A stretch of 64,000 bases of DNA from Nitrosopumilus sp. (lineage in GTDB: Archaea; Thermoproteota; Nitrososphaeria; Nitrososphaerales; Nitrosopumilaceae). The stretch lies in the NCBI RefSeq assembly GCF_025699255.1, contig NZ_JAILWA010000003.1, positions 1 through 64,000 of the forward strand, given 5' to 3'. Position numbers and translations under genes: made by a program. The notes under the pieces are model-generated. The model saw only the letters and a list, made by a program, of their open reading frames with translations. It was not told where the DNA came from and did no database searches. Shown here one piece after another: positions 7,982-17,261 of this stretch (positions are counted from its first letter, which is position 1; every line of letters begins with the position of its first letter).

Positions 7982-9136
7982 TTAATTCCAAAGTTTTTCT
8001 TTGAAAGTTAATTTTTTGTTTAAGATAAAATTACTAAATGCTGCAACTCCAATGGCAGAGATTAAAGCAAGAGGGTATGCAATATCATAAGAATCAACTA
8101 GCCAAAATACCATACCAAGTTGTACAAGTGCACCTAATGAGCTAAATAAACCAAATTTACCATATTGTGTTAATGTTTTCTTTCGTGAAAAATCTTTATC
8201 TTCAAATGTCCAAATTTTATTTAGAGTGAAATTAGTTGAAATGGATGCAACGATTCCAAAAATATTTGCGTGTAAATACCACATTTCAATTAAATTGGAT
8301 GTCAAAATCATAGAAATTATATAATTTACAACAAATCCAGAAGCACCTACAGTAAAAAATCTAGCAGCTTTTGAAAGGAAGTGAACTGAATTACGTTTTT
8401 CATTTATGGTTTTTGTTTTTCCATTTTTGTATAATTTCCAGACAGATTTAAAATAATCAATAATTGTTGATGAATCTAGTTTACTTGAACCTAACTGTCT
8501 ATTTTCAAAAGTGTATGGAATTTCTTTAATGTTAATCCCTTTTGTTTTTACAAGGATTTCTAAAAGAATTTTGTAACCTAGTGCATCAAAGTTTAATCCT
8601 TTAATGATATTTTTTTTAAAAGCAAAAAATCCAGACATTGGATCTTTTGTTTTTACACCTAACCCTTGCTTTGCAATAATTGTTGCAGCTTTACTCATTA
8701 GTTTTCTTTTTGTTGTCCAACCATGAATTTTTCCTCCTGTAATATATCGTGATGCCACAACAAGATCACATTGATATTGCTTGAATGCTTCAATCATTTT
8801 TGGAAGCACTTGTGGTGGATGTGAGAAATCAGAATCCATTACAACTATTGTTTCACCTTTTGCATTTTGTATTCCATTTAATATTGCAGAAGAAAGTCCA
8901 TTTTTTGCTGTTCTGTGAATGATAGCAATAGTATTTTCGGCAATTTTTTTAAAATTTGATATATACTCTTCCACAATTTTTCCTGTTCCATCCGGAGAAT
9001 TATCATCAACAATTATTGTTTCAGCGTAGATTCCCTTTGGAATATTTGCATGAATTGATTTTAAAATATTTACAATATTTTGAGATTCATTGTATGTTGG
9101 CAAAATAATGGAAATTTGAGGATTTTTATGCGTCAT
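7982..9136 (-). CDS. Dolichol-phosphate hexosyltransferase (GT2) fused to GtrA-like membrane domain
   Basis: 384 residues. Residues 8-215 are a GT-A glycosyltransferase of the DPM1 type: ISIILPTYNESQNI, VDDNSPDGTG, VVMDSDFSHPP and DPMSGFFAF. Residues about 250-380 hold four membrane segments like GtrA (FFTVGASGFVVNYIISM, NIFGIVASISTNFTLNKIWTF). It is expected to transfer mannose or glucose from the nucleotide sugar to dolichol phosphate at the membrane, for N-glycosylation of surface proteins. The fusion is common in archaea. The exact sugar cannot be read from sequence. Confidence 0.88.
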   Translation of the reverse strand: MTHKNPQISIILPTYNESQNIVNILKSIHANIPKGIYAETIIVDDNSPDGTGKIVEEYISNFKKIAENTIAIIHRTAKNGLSSAILNGIQNAKGETIVVMDSDFSHPPQVLPKMIEAFKQYQCDLVVASRYITGGKIHGWTTKRKLMSKAATIIAKQGLGVKTKDPMSGFFAFKKNIIKGLNFDALGYKILLEILVKTKGINIKEIPYTFENRQLGSSKLDSSTIIDYFKSVWKLYKNGKTKTINEKRNSVHFLSKAARFFTVGASGFVVNYIISMILTSNLIEMWYLHANIFGIVASISTNFTLNKIWTFEDKDFSRKKTLTQYGKFGLFSSLGALVQLGMVFWLVDSYDIAYPLALISAIGVAAFSNFILNKKLTFKEKLWN

Positions 9137-9230
9137 ACTTCAATCATACCCAGAAACAAATGAATATTAATTTATAATAAAATTCATGCTCAAATAATTT
9201 TATGTTTATGCAAATTTGTTAAGAATGGAG

Positions 9231-10016
9231 TTAAAATTTTGCTATAGATAATTTTGATTGAAAAATGATTAATGATGACATCACTATTAGAAAAATCATT
9301 ATTGGATAGTGCAACTCAGGTAATGATTTGTCAGGAGAGATGAGATCACCCCATTTTTGAGGGGACGGAATTACTGAGATGTCATCTTGAAGTATTTCAG
9401 GATAGGTAAAAAAAATATTTGAACTTGAATCATAAACTGATACAAAAAATCCATAATTATCTGAACGTTGAATTATATCTGTAGGGATTTTGAATTCAAA
9501 ACCTGGATGTGGAATATCTGTATACCGATCATTTTCATCAGATACAGTACTTATTGCAATAAAATTACTAGAGGCAGAAATTTTTTGAAAGTAATTTGAA
9601 TGTACATTTGTGGAATTACCTTGATAAATAATTCCGTGGCTATTTCCCAAAGTAGATAAGAAACAAAAATCATTTTGATCAGGTATTTTATTTTTATTAT
9701 TTTCTCCATCAAAACAAATTATTGCCGTATCAAGTTCATGATCTAAAGTAAAATCATTAACAGAATCTATAAAAATATAAATAAAATTTTCATAATGTGC
9801 AGTTCTAAGTATTATTTGTTTGTCATCATTAACGATATATGATAAGCTAGTTGGTTTCCATTCTGAGAAAAATGTCCATTTACCATCAAGAACTATATTT
9901 TTCATTTCAGGTGAAATTGAAATTAGAATTGGATCAGACAATGCAAAGACATTACCATAAAACAATGTCATTGAAAAAAAAAGGATAAAAATAATTATAG
10001 ATAATCTGAAAATCAT
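9231..10016 (-). CDS. Secreted, C-terminally anchored protein, possibly DOMON/CBM9-like
   Basis: 261 residues with a signal peptide (MIFRLSIIIFILFFSMTLFYGNVFA) and a terminal membrane segment (about 240-256, YPIMIFLIVMSSLIIF) followed by a short basic tail. The body begins ILDGKW-like (VLDGKWTFFSEWKPTS) and has YIFIDSVNDFTL, which resembles the start of CBM9/DOMON beta-sandwich domains. That assignment is tentative. Two Cys (ICFDGEN, DFCFLS) could pair. Probably exposed at the cell surface. Confidence 0.65.
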   Translation of the reverse strand: MIFRLSIIIFILFFSMTLFYGNVFALSDPILISISPEMKNIVLDGKWTFFSEWKPTSLSYIVNDDKQIILRTAHYENFIYIFIDSVNDFTLDHELDTAIICFDGENNKNKIPDQNDFCFLSTLGNSHGIIYQGNSTNVHSNYFQKISASSNFIAISTVSDENDRYTDIPHPGFEFKIPTDIIQRSDNYGFFVSVYDSSSNIFFTYPEILQDDISVIPSPQKWGDLISPDKSLPELHYPIMIFLIVMSSLIIFQSKLSIAKF

Positions 10017-10097
10017 TTACTAAATTATTTCATGAGAACTATAAAAAATAATTCTTTTTCTAGACAGGTTTATAGAGTTCTAAATGAATTTGAAATT

Positions 10098-10313
10098 ATG
10101 AATAAAGGTGTAGGAATTGTTATTGTAGTTGGAGTTATAATAATAATTATAGGAATTGGATTATCATCATCTGAATCAATTAATGACAAAATAGTTGAAG
10201 AGATTCCAAATTTAGAAACAGATTCTGTAGAAAATGTTCCTGAGGAATCTGAATCAGTAGGTACAGAATTTTCTGTAGAATTAACAGAAAGAATAGGACT
10301 CAAATCACCCTAA
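10098..10313 (+). CDS. Small single-pass membrane protein
   Basis: 71 residues from the ATG at 10098 (MNKGVGIVIVVGVIIIIIGIG). This start gives a short N-terminal stub, one membrane helix and an acidic, Glu/Ser-rich outer tail ending KSP. An upstream in-frame ATG at 10032 would add 22 residues that spoil the topology, so I prefer the internal one. Function unknown. Confidence 0.6.
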   Translation: MNKGVGIVIVVGVIIIIIGIGLSSSESINDKIVEEIPNLETDSVENVPEESESVGTEFSVELTERIGLKSP

Positions 10314-10388
10314 AAGTGCCAAAGTGGATCTGTTAGTTAGTGATATTTTGCCACGATACCTATAATCTAGCAAAGAATAGACATTACA

Positions 10389-11084
10389 ATGAATAGAACA
10401 AAGAGCATAGCTCTATTTGCAGGTATTTTTGCAATAGCTATGACAACATACGGTCTATCTGGTGTATCATCATCTCCAATGGCTATGGCTTCAATTCCTC
10501 AATCACAAGAAGGAATGAAAATGCTAGGACATTTTGAATATACTGCATACGACAGTGAAAACAATGTAAAAGCATACCTCCAAACTGACAACGTCGTTGT
10601 TAATGACGGAACTGATTGTGCTGGTGCAATATTATTTGCTACAACTACCGATGGTGATTGTGGAAATACTGCTGCATTTACATGGATCGGAATTGGAAAT
10701 GGTACTGCTGGTGCAGGTGCAGATGACGTAGAATTAGATGCAGATACTCCTGGTACATGTGCAAGCTCAGGTGTTGATGGTGAGATGGCAAGAAAGAATG
10801 TAGTTCCAGATGTTACTGTTACAAATGTAGGAGCAGGTACACAAGTTGAGCTAGATGTAGGATCTGACACATTCAAATTTAGTTCAAGCAATGCAACTAC
10901 TGTAACTCAATCAGCAATCTTCAATGGCAATACTTCAGCACAAACAGCAAACGGTGAATGTGCAACCATGGGAACTGTAGGAACTCAATTTGAGATGTTT
11001 GCAATCCAAGACCTATCTGGTGGCGGTGTAACAGTCTCTGATGGAGATAGTTTAGCTGTCAAATGGACCATTACAATTAGTTGA
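10389..11084 (+). CDS. Secreted protein with four conserved-looking cysteines
   Basis: 231 residues. The signal peptide is MNRTKSIALFAGIFAIAMTTYG with cleavage probably near MAMAS. The mature part is Gly/Ala/Thr-rich with many short beta-type stretches. It has four Cys (TDCAG, DGDCGN, GTCASS, GECAT) that could make two disulfides. There are no lysine-rich or catalytic motifs. Codon choice is more GC-rich than its neighbours, as is usual for highly expressed genes. A TATA-like CCTATAATC lies 22-30 bases before the ATG, fitting leaderless transcription. Possibly an abundant exoprotein; family not recognised. Confidence 0.7.
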   Translation: MNRTKSIALFAGIFAIAMTTYGLSGVSSSPMAMASIPQSQEGMKMLGHFEYTAYDSENNVKAYLQTDNVVVNDGTDCAGAILFATTTDGDCGNTAAFTWIGIGNGTAGAGADDVELDADTPGTCASSGVDGEMARKNVVPDVTVTNVGAGTQVELDVGSDTFKFSSSNATTVTQSAIFNGNTSAQTANGECATMGTVGTQFEMFAIQDLSGGGVTVSDGDSLAVKWTITIS

Positions 11085-11136
11085 TCGGATTTTTTTAATT
11101 TCAACTAATTCTATTATTTTTAATAATATACTCAAA

Positions 11137-11787
11137 CTATGTTTTATTTAGTTTGTAAAACTTGCAGATATTTTTTATTTTACAAACATCACACATTGGT
11201 GAAATTGGTTTACAGATATTTTGTCCATACATAACAAATGTATCATTAATATCAATCCAAAATTTTTTAGGGATTTTTTTCATTAGTTCTTGTTCTGTTT
11301 CTTCTGGTGTTTTAGTATCTACCAAACCTAATCTGTTTGATATTCTATGAACATGAATATCAACAGGAATTGCAGGTTTTTCATATGCATAAACTAGAAC
11401 ACAATTTGCAGTCTTTCTTCCAACTCCAGGTAGTTTTACCAAAGTTTCAAGATCATCAGGCACAATTCCTTTGAACTGAGAATGAATGATTTTTGCAACT
11501 TCAATAATTCTCTTTGATTTTACATGATAGAAGCCAATAGGCCGAATAATTTTCTCCACATCTTTTAGTTTAGCATTTGCTAGCTCTTTTGCATTTTTGT
11601 ATTTAGAAAATAAAGCCTTGACTACTTTGGTAGTACTCTCATCTTTTGTTCGAGCTGAAAGTATCGTCCCAATGAGTATACTAAATGGACCACCTGTTTC
11701 AGCTTCATGTAGTTCTCTAAGTGCAGTCATTCTTGGTGGTTTTACAGAATTCATTGTATTTGTCATGCCAAGAAGAATTTTTTTCAT
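11137..11787 (-). CDS. nth: Endonuclease III (DNA glycosylase/AP lyase)
   Basis: 216 residues from the ATG at 11787. A further upstream start at 11832 would leave 9 bases to the divergent gene, so it is unlikely. The helix-hairpin-helix LPGVGRKTANCV contains the catalytic Lys. IPVDIHVHRISNRLGL holds the catalytic Asp. The [4Fe-4S] ligands are present as C-X6-C-X2-C-X5-C near the C-terminus (CKPISPMCDVC). The enzyme removes oxidised pyrimidines in base-excision repair. Confidence 0.92.
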   Translation of the reverse strand: MKKILLGMTNTMNSVKPPRMTALRELHEAETGGPFSILIGTILSARTKDESTTKVVKALFSKYKNAKELANAKLKDVEKIIRPIGFYHVKSKRIIEVAKIIHSQFKGIVPDDLETLVKLPGVGRKTANCVLVYAYEKPAIPVDIHVHRISNRLGLVDTKTPEETEQELMKKIPKKFWIDINDTFVMYGQNICKPISPMCDVCKIKNICKFYKLNKT

Positions 11788-11841
11788 GTTACATGAGATT
11801 CTACGTACAAGTATTATATCTGTAATTTTCAACTCATTGTA

Positions 11842-12996
11842 TTGGAATTAACTAAAGAAGAAGAATCTGCATTGAAAGGAGAACAGGGAGAAACTATGGA
11901 AATGGCATACAGAATTTTATCTGCTACTGGTGAAGCAACTGATGCAGAAAAATTAGTTCCTGTAAAATGGGTACATCTTTCTGGAGTAAATTATAATACA
12001 ATCGGAGATGCAGGTGAAGAATTTTTATCAAATATTAGTAAAGATGCAAGAGTTAAAGTAAAAACAACATTAAATCCAATGGGATTTGATATTGATAATG
12101 TATCAAACTACAATTTAGATAATAATTTCATTTCAAAACAATTATCAATAAAAAAATCATATGAAACAATGGGGGTTATTCCATCATTTTCTTGTATACC
12201 ATATGAGATTTTTGATATTCCAGAAAATGGTACACAGGTTGCATTTGCAGAAAGTAATGCTGCAATTCATGCAAATTCATATGACAATCTAAAAACAAAC
12301 AAAGAAAGTGCATTTAGTGCTTTGGCAAGTGCAATAACTGGAAAAAGTCCATATTCTTCTTTAAGAAAAGAAGACTCTCCTAACATAACAATTAGAATGA
12401 AAGTAAGCAGTCCCAATGAATTGATATATGGTATGCTTGGGTTTTTTGCAGGCAAAGTGGGAGATACATCAGTAAATATTTCAGGGCTTGGGGAAATGGA
12501 TACGCGTCAATGTAAGGCCATGTGTGGAGGCATGGGTACTTCAGGAACATGTGCAAAATTCTTGTTTGGTGAGGGAGAATCTGATTGTGAAAAAATAGAT
12601 TTTGATGAAAAAGAGATGCAAAACGTTCATGATGAATTAAACACAGCAGAAAAAGGAGATATCATAACACTTGGAAGTCCTCAATTAGGTTTAGAAGAGA
12701 TTGCTGATTTGACAAACAAGCTCAAAGGGAGATCATTTAAGAAAAGATGTATGGTGTTTACTCCCAGAACCATTAAGGAACAAGCTAAAAAAATTGGTTA
12801 TACAAATGAGCTTGAACGTGCAGGATGTGAAATTCTTTCTGATTGTTGTACATGTTTAACTCCGTTAATTAACAAAGAAAGTGTTGATGCAGTTACAACA
12901 AATAGTATCAAAGGTGCATTTTATTTAAAAAATTCTAATGGTGTGAATGTCAATTTAAAATCATTATCACAAATAATTAAAGATGAAACATCATGA
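11842..12996 (+). CDS. Phosphomevalonate dehydratase large subunit (aconitase X catalytic domain)
   Basis: 384 residues from a TTG start, of the AcnX/DUF521 family. Visible motifs are MEMAYRIL near the start, PSFSCIPYE, ESNAAIHANS, MCGGMGTSGTCAKFLF and SDCCTCLTPL. The cysteines of the last two fit the [4Fe-4S] site. In archaea this subunit with the following small subunit converts 5-phosphomevalonate to trans-anhydromevalonate 5-phosphate in the modified mevalonate pathway for isoprenoid lipids. It overlaps the small-subunit gene by 4 bases (ATGA). Confidence 0.9.
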   Translation: MELTKEEESALKGEQGETMEMAYRILSATGEATDAEKLVPVKWVHLSGVNYNTIGDAGEEFLSNISKDARVKVKTTLNPMGFDIDNVSNYNLDNNFISKQLSIKKSYETMGVIPSFSCIPYEIFDIPENGTQVAFAESNAAIHANSYDNLKTNKESAFSALASAITGKSPYSSLRKEDSPNITIRMKVSSPNELIYGMLGFFAGKVGDTSVNISGLGEMDTRQCKAMCGGMGTSGTCAKFLFGEGESDCEKIDFDEKEMQNVHDELNTAEKGDIITLGSPQLGLEEIADLTNKLKGRSFKKRCMVFTPRTIKEQAKKIGYTNELERAGCEILSDCCTCLTPLINKESVDAVTTNSIKGAFYLKNSNGVNVNLKSLSQIIKDETS

Positions 12997-13379
12997 AAGT
13001 ACTTGTTAAAGGAAAAATTCAAGGTATTGTTTTAAAATCTGAAAATCCGATTAATTTTTTGGGTACAGTAGAAAAAAAATCTGGAATAATTAGCGATAAA
13101 AATCACGACCTGTTTGACAAATCAATTAAAGATTCAATTCTTGTATTTCCAAGTGGTGTAGGAAGCAGTGTTGGAGCATATACAATTTATTCAATAAAAT
13201 CAAATAATTCTGCACCTCTTGCAATGGTTTGTAAGAAAGCTGATCTAACAGTAGCAACAGGATGTGCTTTGGCAAATATTCCACTTTTGATTATTTCAGA
13301 AAATGAATTTAATTCATTTAAAACAGGTATGAAAATTTTAATTGATACTGAATCATCAACACCAATAACTTCAGTTTAA
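12993..13379 (+). CDS. Phosphomevalonate dehydratase small subunit (AcnX swivel domain)
   Basis: 128 residues of the DUF126 type. VFPSGVGSSVGAYTIYSI is the signature loop of the swivel domain, followed by VCKKADLTVATGCALANIPLL. It completes the active site of the large subunit encoded directly upstream with a 4-base overlap. The separate-subunit arrangement is typical of archaea. Confidence 0.9.
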   Translation: MKVLVKGKIQGIVLKSENPINFLGTVEKKSGIISDKNHDLFDKSIKDSILVFPSGVGSSVGAYTIYSIKSNNSAPLAMVCKKADLTVATGCALANIPLLIISENEFNSFKTGMKILIDTESSTPITSV

Positions 13380-13408
13380 AAAAAATTTAATCTAAATTAA
13401 AGATTTGA

Positions 13409-16400
13409 TTAATCATCATCTTTCTTTTTGTCTTTCTTATCATGATGAGACTTTATAATTTCACAATTTTTCAGAGTATCGTCACTGTCTTCATAACATG
13501 TATCCTCATCAGCACCGCCATTCAGGGAATCAATTCCTTTTTCTCCCTTTAGTGTATCAAATCCTGCTTGTCCTCTAAGATCATCATTTCCGTCACCGCC
13601 TTTGATGTGATCATCTCCTGCACCGCCAAGGATAGTATCATTACCATCATCGCCTTTGAGTTCATCATTATCTAAGCCACCTTTGATGGTATCATTACCA
13701 TCATCGCCGTCAATCTTGTCTTTTCCAGAACCTCCAAAGATTTCATCATCGCCGTCACCGCCTTTGATGTGATCATCTCCTCCATTTCCAAGTAAAATAT
13801 CAAAACCATTTTCACCATCAATCTTATCTTTTCCTGCACCGCCAGTGATTTCATCATCGCCGTCACCGCCTTTGATGTGATCATCTCCTGCACCGCCAGT
13901 GATTATATCGTCTTCATTTCCACCATCAAGTTTGTCATTTCCAGAACCTCCAAGGATAGTATCATCGCCGTCACCGCCTTTGATCTCATCATTTCCAGAA
14001 CCTCCGTTGATAGTATCAGTACCTAATCCACCATCAAGTTTGTCATTTCCATCTTTTCCAAATATCTCATCATTTCCAGAACCTCCGTTGATAGTATCAT
14101 TTCCATCTCCTCCATTGAGTTCATCATGTCCATCATTTCCATTAATTCTATCATTTCCTTCATCTCCTTTTATGATATCACCACCACTTCCACCATCAAG
14201 GGTATCATTGCCATCATTGCCACGAATCATATCATCTCCACCTAATCCAAATATCTCATCATTGCCTGCTTGTCCTCTAAGATCATCATTTCCAGAACCT
14301 CCAATAATACAATCATTTCCTGCTTTAGCTTTTACAATATCTCCATAGTCTCCAGCAAGAATAAGATCTGCCTTATCGGTTCCTATCAGTGTATCACTCA
14401 AACCACCTCTATTGTCAATCAAATTGTATTTTCCTTTCAATGCTTTCTTTTCTAGTTCGGCAATAGTCAAGTCGTCACAAAACAACTGATTTTCAAAATC
14501 AATTTGTACTGTTATTGTAATAATGTCTTGATCCACTAAACCTACTGAATCAACTATCTGTAAAGTAATCTCATGTACTCCTTCAGGAAGATTGGAAAGT
14601 GAAAGTGAAGGACCAGTTCCTAATAAACCAGCATAGCCGTTAAACCATTCCAAACTAGAAGATATATCTCCATCTTCAGAATCAGTAGCAGTTCCTACAA
14701 AGTCAATTTGTTCTCCCAAAATGAAGACATCATTATCAAGTGGAGAAATAATTGTGGCAACAGGAGTATCATTTTCTGAGATAACTGTGATATCTACGGT
14801 TGCTTCATTGGATGTTTCTCCTGAATTATCATCAATTGTGTAAGTGTAAGTGTCAGATGTTGTTTCTGAACCATCATGTGTATAATCAATAGTTCCATCT
14901 CCGTTATCTACAAGTGCACCATTGGTTGGTCCACTAGTTATTGTAATTGATGACAAATCAAGACCATCATCTGCATCTGAGTCATTAGATACAATGTTAG
15001 TTGTTGTTGTTCCGCCTTCGTCTACTGAATCTGTATCGTCTTGTGCTTCTGGAATATCGTTAACTGGGATAACTATAACTGTAAATGATTTTTCTGTAGA
15101 ATCAATTCCATCTGAAACAGTTACTGTTATTTCTGCTTCACCATTTGCATTAGCTACTGGGGCATAAGATAATGAACCTGTAGTATCAGGAGAATTGTAA
15201 GTAACGATTGGATCTGGAATCAGTGCAGTATTATCAGAAGTAGCTATAACTGTAAGAGTCTGGACTTCGCCATTACCGGCAGTAATTCCAGATAGATTTA
15301 CTATCTGTATCAGAGCATCTTCAAGAATTGCGGGTGGTTCAATCAGATCATCTAAAGTTGGTGGAGTGTTAATCAAGTAAACTGTGATATCTACGGTTGC
15401 TTCATTGGATGTTTCTCCTGAATTATCATCAATTGTGTAAGTGTAAGTGTCAGATGTTGTTTCTGAACCATCATGTGTATAATCAATAGTTCCATCTCCG
15501 TTATCTACAAGTGCACCATTGGTTGGTCCACTAGTTATTGTAATTGATGACAAATCAAGACCATCATCTGCATCTGAGTCATTAGATACAATGTTAGTTG
15601 TTGTTGTTCCGCCTTCGTCTACTGAATCTGTATCGTCTTGTGCTTCTGGAATATCGTTAACTGGGATAACTGTGATATCTACGGTTGCTTCATTGGATGT
15701 TTCTCCTGAATTATCATCAATTGTGTAAGTGTAAGTGTCAGATGTTGTTTCTGAACCATCATGTGTATAATCAATAGTTCCATCTCCGTTATCTACAAGT
15801 GCACCATTGGTTGGTCCACTAGTTATTGTAATTGATGACAAATCAAGACCATCATCTGCATCTGAGTCATTAGATACAATGTTAGTTGTTGTTGTTCCGC
15901 CTTCGTCTACTGAATCTGTATCATCTCCTGCTATTGGTGCAGAAAGACAAGGATCTTCTATCTCAATATTTCCTTGAAAACCTGCTCCTGCAAAAGATTG
16001 TGTTGCACCACATGCAAGGAACCATTGACTTGCTGGACCAGAATTTGCTACAACTGCAGATGGATTATCAACAACCAATGCTCCATATTGAACAACATTT
16101 CCTCCTTGAGAAACTGCCGCTAAATTAAGAGGCTGTATTAGATCATTGTAAAGTCTTAGTGTTCCACCATTTTCAATGATTAATGTCCCGCCATTAGTAA
16201 CTAATAGTTGTCCAGAAAGATTTAGAGTTCCGCCATCTTTGATTGTTAATGTTCCAGAAGGACCAATAGTTATGTTAGTAGCAAAATGATTATCTGAAAT
16301 TTCCTCGTTTGTAGGACCTGTAATGACTGTATCATCAAGATGATCTGCAAAAGACATCTGAGTAGATGGGAAAAATGCAGAACTGACTAGCAAAAGTATC

Positions 16401-16432
16401 ATTAGAGAAAATCTGACCTTTGCATAATCCAT
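13409..16432 (-). CDS. Giant secreted adhesin-like protein: cadherin-like (tandem-95) repeats plus RTX calcium-binding repeats
   Basis: 1007 residues. The signal peptide is MDYAKVRFSLMILLLVSSAFF.... A beta-helix-like Gly-rich N-terminal part (GGTLNLSGQLLVTNGGT) follows. Next come three near-identical cadherin-like units of the DSVDEGGTTTTNIVSNDSDAD type and one divergent unit, then a PKD/Big-like segment. About 20 RTX nonapeptides (GGxGxDxhx, such as GGSGNDEIFGKDGND) fill residues 695-977. The end is basic-acidic (KKDKKKDDD). RTX repeats fold as Ca2+-bound parallel beta-rolls. Likely a surface or released adhesin. No protease or lipase domain is seen and no type I secretion genes are nearby. 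Confidence 0.85.
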   Translation of the reverse strand: MDYAKVRFSLMILLLVSSAFFPSTQMSFADHLDDTVITGPTNEEISDNHFATNITIGPSGTLTIKDGGTLNLSGQLLVTNGGTLIIENGGTLRLYNDLIQPLNLAAVSQGGNVVQYGALVVDNPSAVVANSGPASQWFLACGATQSFAGAGFQGNIEIEDPCLSAPIAGDDTDSVDEGGTTTTNIVSNDSDADDGLDLSSITITSGPTNGALVDNGDGTIDYTHDGSETTSDTYTYTIDDNSGETSNEATVDITVIPVNDIPEAQDDTDSVDEGGTTTTNIVSNDSDADDGLDLSSITITSGPTNGALVDNGDGTIDYTHDGSETTSDTYTYTIDDNSGETSNEATVDITVYLINTPPTLDDLIEPPAILEDALIQIVNLSGITAGNGEVQTLTVIATSDNTALIPDPIVTYNSPDTTGSLSYAPVANANGEAEITVTVSDGIDSTEKSFTVIVIPVNDIPEAQDDTDSVDEGGTTTTNIVSNDSDADDGLDLSSITITSGPTNGALVDNGDGTIDYTHDGSETTSDTYTYTIDDNSGETSNEATVDITVISENDTPVATIISPLDNDVFILGEQIDFVGTATDSEDGDISSSLEWFNGYAGLLGTGPSLSLSNLPEGVHEITLQIVDSVGLVDQDIITITVQIDFENQLFCDDLTIAELEKKALKGKYNLIDNRGGLSDTLIGTDKADLILAGDYGDIVKAKAGNDCIIGGSGNDDLRGQAGNDEIFGLGGDDMIRGNDGNDTLDGGSGGDIIKGDEGNDRINGNDGHDELNGGDGNDTINGGSGNDEIFGKDGNDKLDGGLGTDTINGGSGNDEIKGGDGDDTILGGSGNDKLDGGNEDDIITGGAGDDHIKGGDGDDEITGGAGKDKIDGENGFDILLGNGGDDHIKGGDGDDEIFGGSGKDKIDGDDGNDTIKGGLDNDELKGDDGNDTILGGAGDDHIKGGDGNDDLRGQAGFDTLKGEKGIDSLNGGADEDTCYEDSDDTLKNCEIIKSHHDKKDKKKDDD
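14784..15926. repeat. Near-identical ~288-bp cadherin-like coding repeats
   Basis: Copies start at about 14784, 15381 and 15669. The last two are in direct tandem with a period of exactly 288 bases (96 residues). The first copy is separated from them by a diverged unit. Over roughly 250 bases the copies look identical to the eye, including synonymous positions, which points to recent duplication or gene conversion. Confidence 0.85.
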
Positions 16433-16562
16433 GAGTTAAAAGACATTTTTTATTTAATAACTGTAACATGAACTTCTCATTTATGGAAATTAGAATTTTT
16501 AGTATGTCAGATAAATTAATTACAAATCTAGGCATGAAATTGTTTTATTTAATTAGTTTTTG

Positions 16563-17231
16563 TCAAGATCGCTTTTTGGTGATAAACAAGACACCAACTA
16601 TTATTCCCATACCCGCTGCCACATAAAACGGAAACAATGCAAACACATTCTTTGCAGGATCACCTGATAATAATTCTATAATCATACTTCCAGATGCCAT
16701 TGCTGGAGGATCAGTAGAACCTTCCATACCATGTACAGAATAAGAATGAAGTGCAAATTTTCCAATATCCAAATTGGTAACTACAATTCTTGCACCATTA
16801 TTTACAGTCAATCCCGCTCTATCAGTATATGATATGATAGATTTTGCCTCTGGGTACCAACCTCTGTCCAAGTCTCTATGAACAACAATGTAACCTTCTT
16901 TTGGTGTCTGAACTGCAACCCAAAACTTGTTGTCAGGTTTTGGTCCCATTCCAACTTCAATAAACTCATCTTGTGTTTCTTGATCGTATAGTCTAAGAAC
17001 TGCATTTCCATTTGGATTTGCATATAACAAATTATTATCGATAGTTACTTGCCAACTTATTGCATGAACATCATCTAGAACTCTAATTGGTGCTTCACGA
17101 AGTACTGTATTAAATTCATTATGAGGAATTTCTAATGTATCAATGATCAATGATGGATTGTTTGATTCCTGAGCAAATACTGGAGATATAAAAAGTCCAC
17201 CAAACAAAATTAAAGCAAAGAGATACTTCAC
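16563..17231 (-). CDS. Secreted, C-terminally membrane-anchored protein
   Basis: 222 residues with signal peptide MKYLFALILFGGLFISPVFA, a beta-rich body (VLRLYDQETQDEFIEVGMGP; GYIVVHRDLDRGWYP) and a membrane helix near the end (FYVAAGMGIIVGVLFI) with KKRS tail. The GYIVVH-D pattern resembles the DUF7282-type extracellular domain of archaea, but I would not insist. It follows sat by 30 bases in the same direction, though a link to sulfur metabolism is not evident. Confidence 0.65.
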   Translation of the reverse strand: MKYLFALILFGGLFISPVFAQESNNPSLIIDTLEIPHNEFNTVLREAPIRVLDDVHAISWQVTIDNNLLYANPNGNAVLRLYDQETQDEFIEVGMGPKPDNKFWVAVQTPKEGYIVVHRDLDRGWYPEAKSIISYTDRAGLTVNNGARIVVTNLDIGKFALHSYSVHGMEGSTDPPAMASGSMIIELLSGDPAKNVFALFPFYVAAGMGIIVGVLFITKKRS

Positions 17232-17261
17232 AAGCTAGCACAAATTTGATTGAATAAAAAT

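Noticed and set aside
13500-14350. Long plus-strand frames rich in Pro/Ser opposite the RTX region
   Set aside because: They are antisense shadows of the GGxGxDxxx repeats; their composition is a mirror of the real gene, with no start signals.
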